Shown in pieces: positions 46,214-46,270 of a DNA stretch of 46,270 bases (position 1 is the first letter of the stretch; every line of letters begins with the position of its first letter). The notes beneath the pieces were generated by a model. That model was not told the DNA's origin and made no database searches. It saw only the letters and a program-made list of their open reading frames with translations. Origin of the DNA: a virus; IMG/VR virus record IMGVR_UViG_3300044630_007023, positions 1 through 46,270 of that record; one strand, given 5' to 3'. A program made the translations under genes and the position numbers.

Positions 46214-46270
46214 TTATTTTTTTTTACTCACCCCGAATAACCAACCGTATTCTTTAGTATTGGATAAATT
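46214..46270 (-). CDS. C-terminal end of a gene that continues beyond the window (partial)
   Basis: A frame is open from the right edge to TAA at 46214, reading NLSNTKEYGWLFGVSKKK. The residues look protein-like (Trp, Tyr and a Lys-rich end) and the stop lies 22 bases before the next gene's ATG, the usual spacing in this head cluster. Only 18 codons are visible, so the product cannot be named. Confidence 0.5.
   Translation of the reverse strand, partial: NLSNTKEYGWLFGVSKKK

Noticed and set aside
1-46270. Alternative genetic code (reassigned TAG or TGA)
   Set aside because: All recognised genes end at normal TAA, TAG or TGA stops near family-expected lengths, with no in-frame stops inside them.

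Overview
The window is part of the genome of a large T4-like tailed phage (myovirus) whose host is probably a member of the Bacteroidota. The T4 affinity rests on a recognisable head module on the minus strand at the right: portal gp20-like, prohead protease gp21-like, scaffold gp22-like and major capsid protein gp23-like, in T4 order. The Bacteroidota assignment is an inference from AT-rich DNA, several good matches to the Bacteroidota promoter -7 element TAnnTTTG, weak or absent Shine-Dalgarno sequences, and a small protein resembling DUF4494, a family I know mainly from Bacteroidota.

Layout. (1) 1-5021: a partial gene and a small gene on the plus strand, then minus-strand genes: dNMP kinase, an acidic protein split in two frames at a run of ten A, a nucleotidyltransferase, a 2-oxoglutarate/Fe(II) oxygenase, a KTSC-domain protein and unknowns. 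(2) 5022-5105: a compact divergent promoter region. (3) 5106-7577: a ClpC-like AAA+ unfoldase. (4) 7663-29321: two giant collagen-like fibre genes (3513 and 3682 codons), together almost half of the window. (5) 37329-29352, minus strand: a tightly packed operon of a multidomain glycosyltransferase with a GT25-type end, a GT4 glycosyltransferase, a NodU-type carbamoyltransferase, a TibC-like protein O-heptosyltransferase, a membrane-anchored glucosaminidase and an M20/M42-type metallopeptidase. (6) 46270-37433, minus strand: the head module, with an AAA ATPase, several unknowns and one opposite-strand two-TM protein.

How it fits together. The most interesting reading is that regions 4 and 5 form one system. 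The two fibres consist almost entirely of Gly-X-Ser triplets with almost no proline, so they offer thousands of Ser/Thr hydroxyls and lack the usual source of collagen stability. Next to them lies a protein and sugar modification cassette that includes a protein O-heptosyltransferase homologue and a GT25 domain (the fold family that also contains collagen galactosyltransferases). I infer that the phage glycosylates, and perhaps carbamoylates, its own collagen-like fibres. This is not proven by sequence: the enzymes could instead modify host surface glycans or DNA.

Regulation. Two promoter classes are suggested. Host-type TAnnTTTG elements precede clpC, the divergent left operon and the glycosylation operon. 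A TATTTAT(A/T) motif lies just upstream of eight genes in both orientations, most of them structural, and may be the late promoter. Rho-independent terminators close most transcription units. No gene-free stretch exceeds 300 bases; the largest gap (about 160 bases, 40300-40462) holds a terminator and one TATTTAT motif. I saw no tRNA, rRNA, CRISPR array or insertion sequence.
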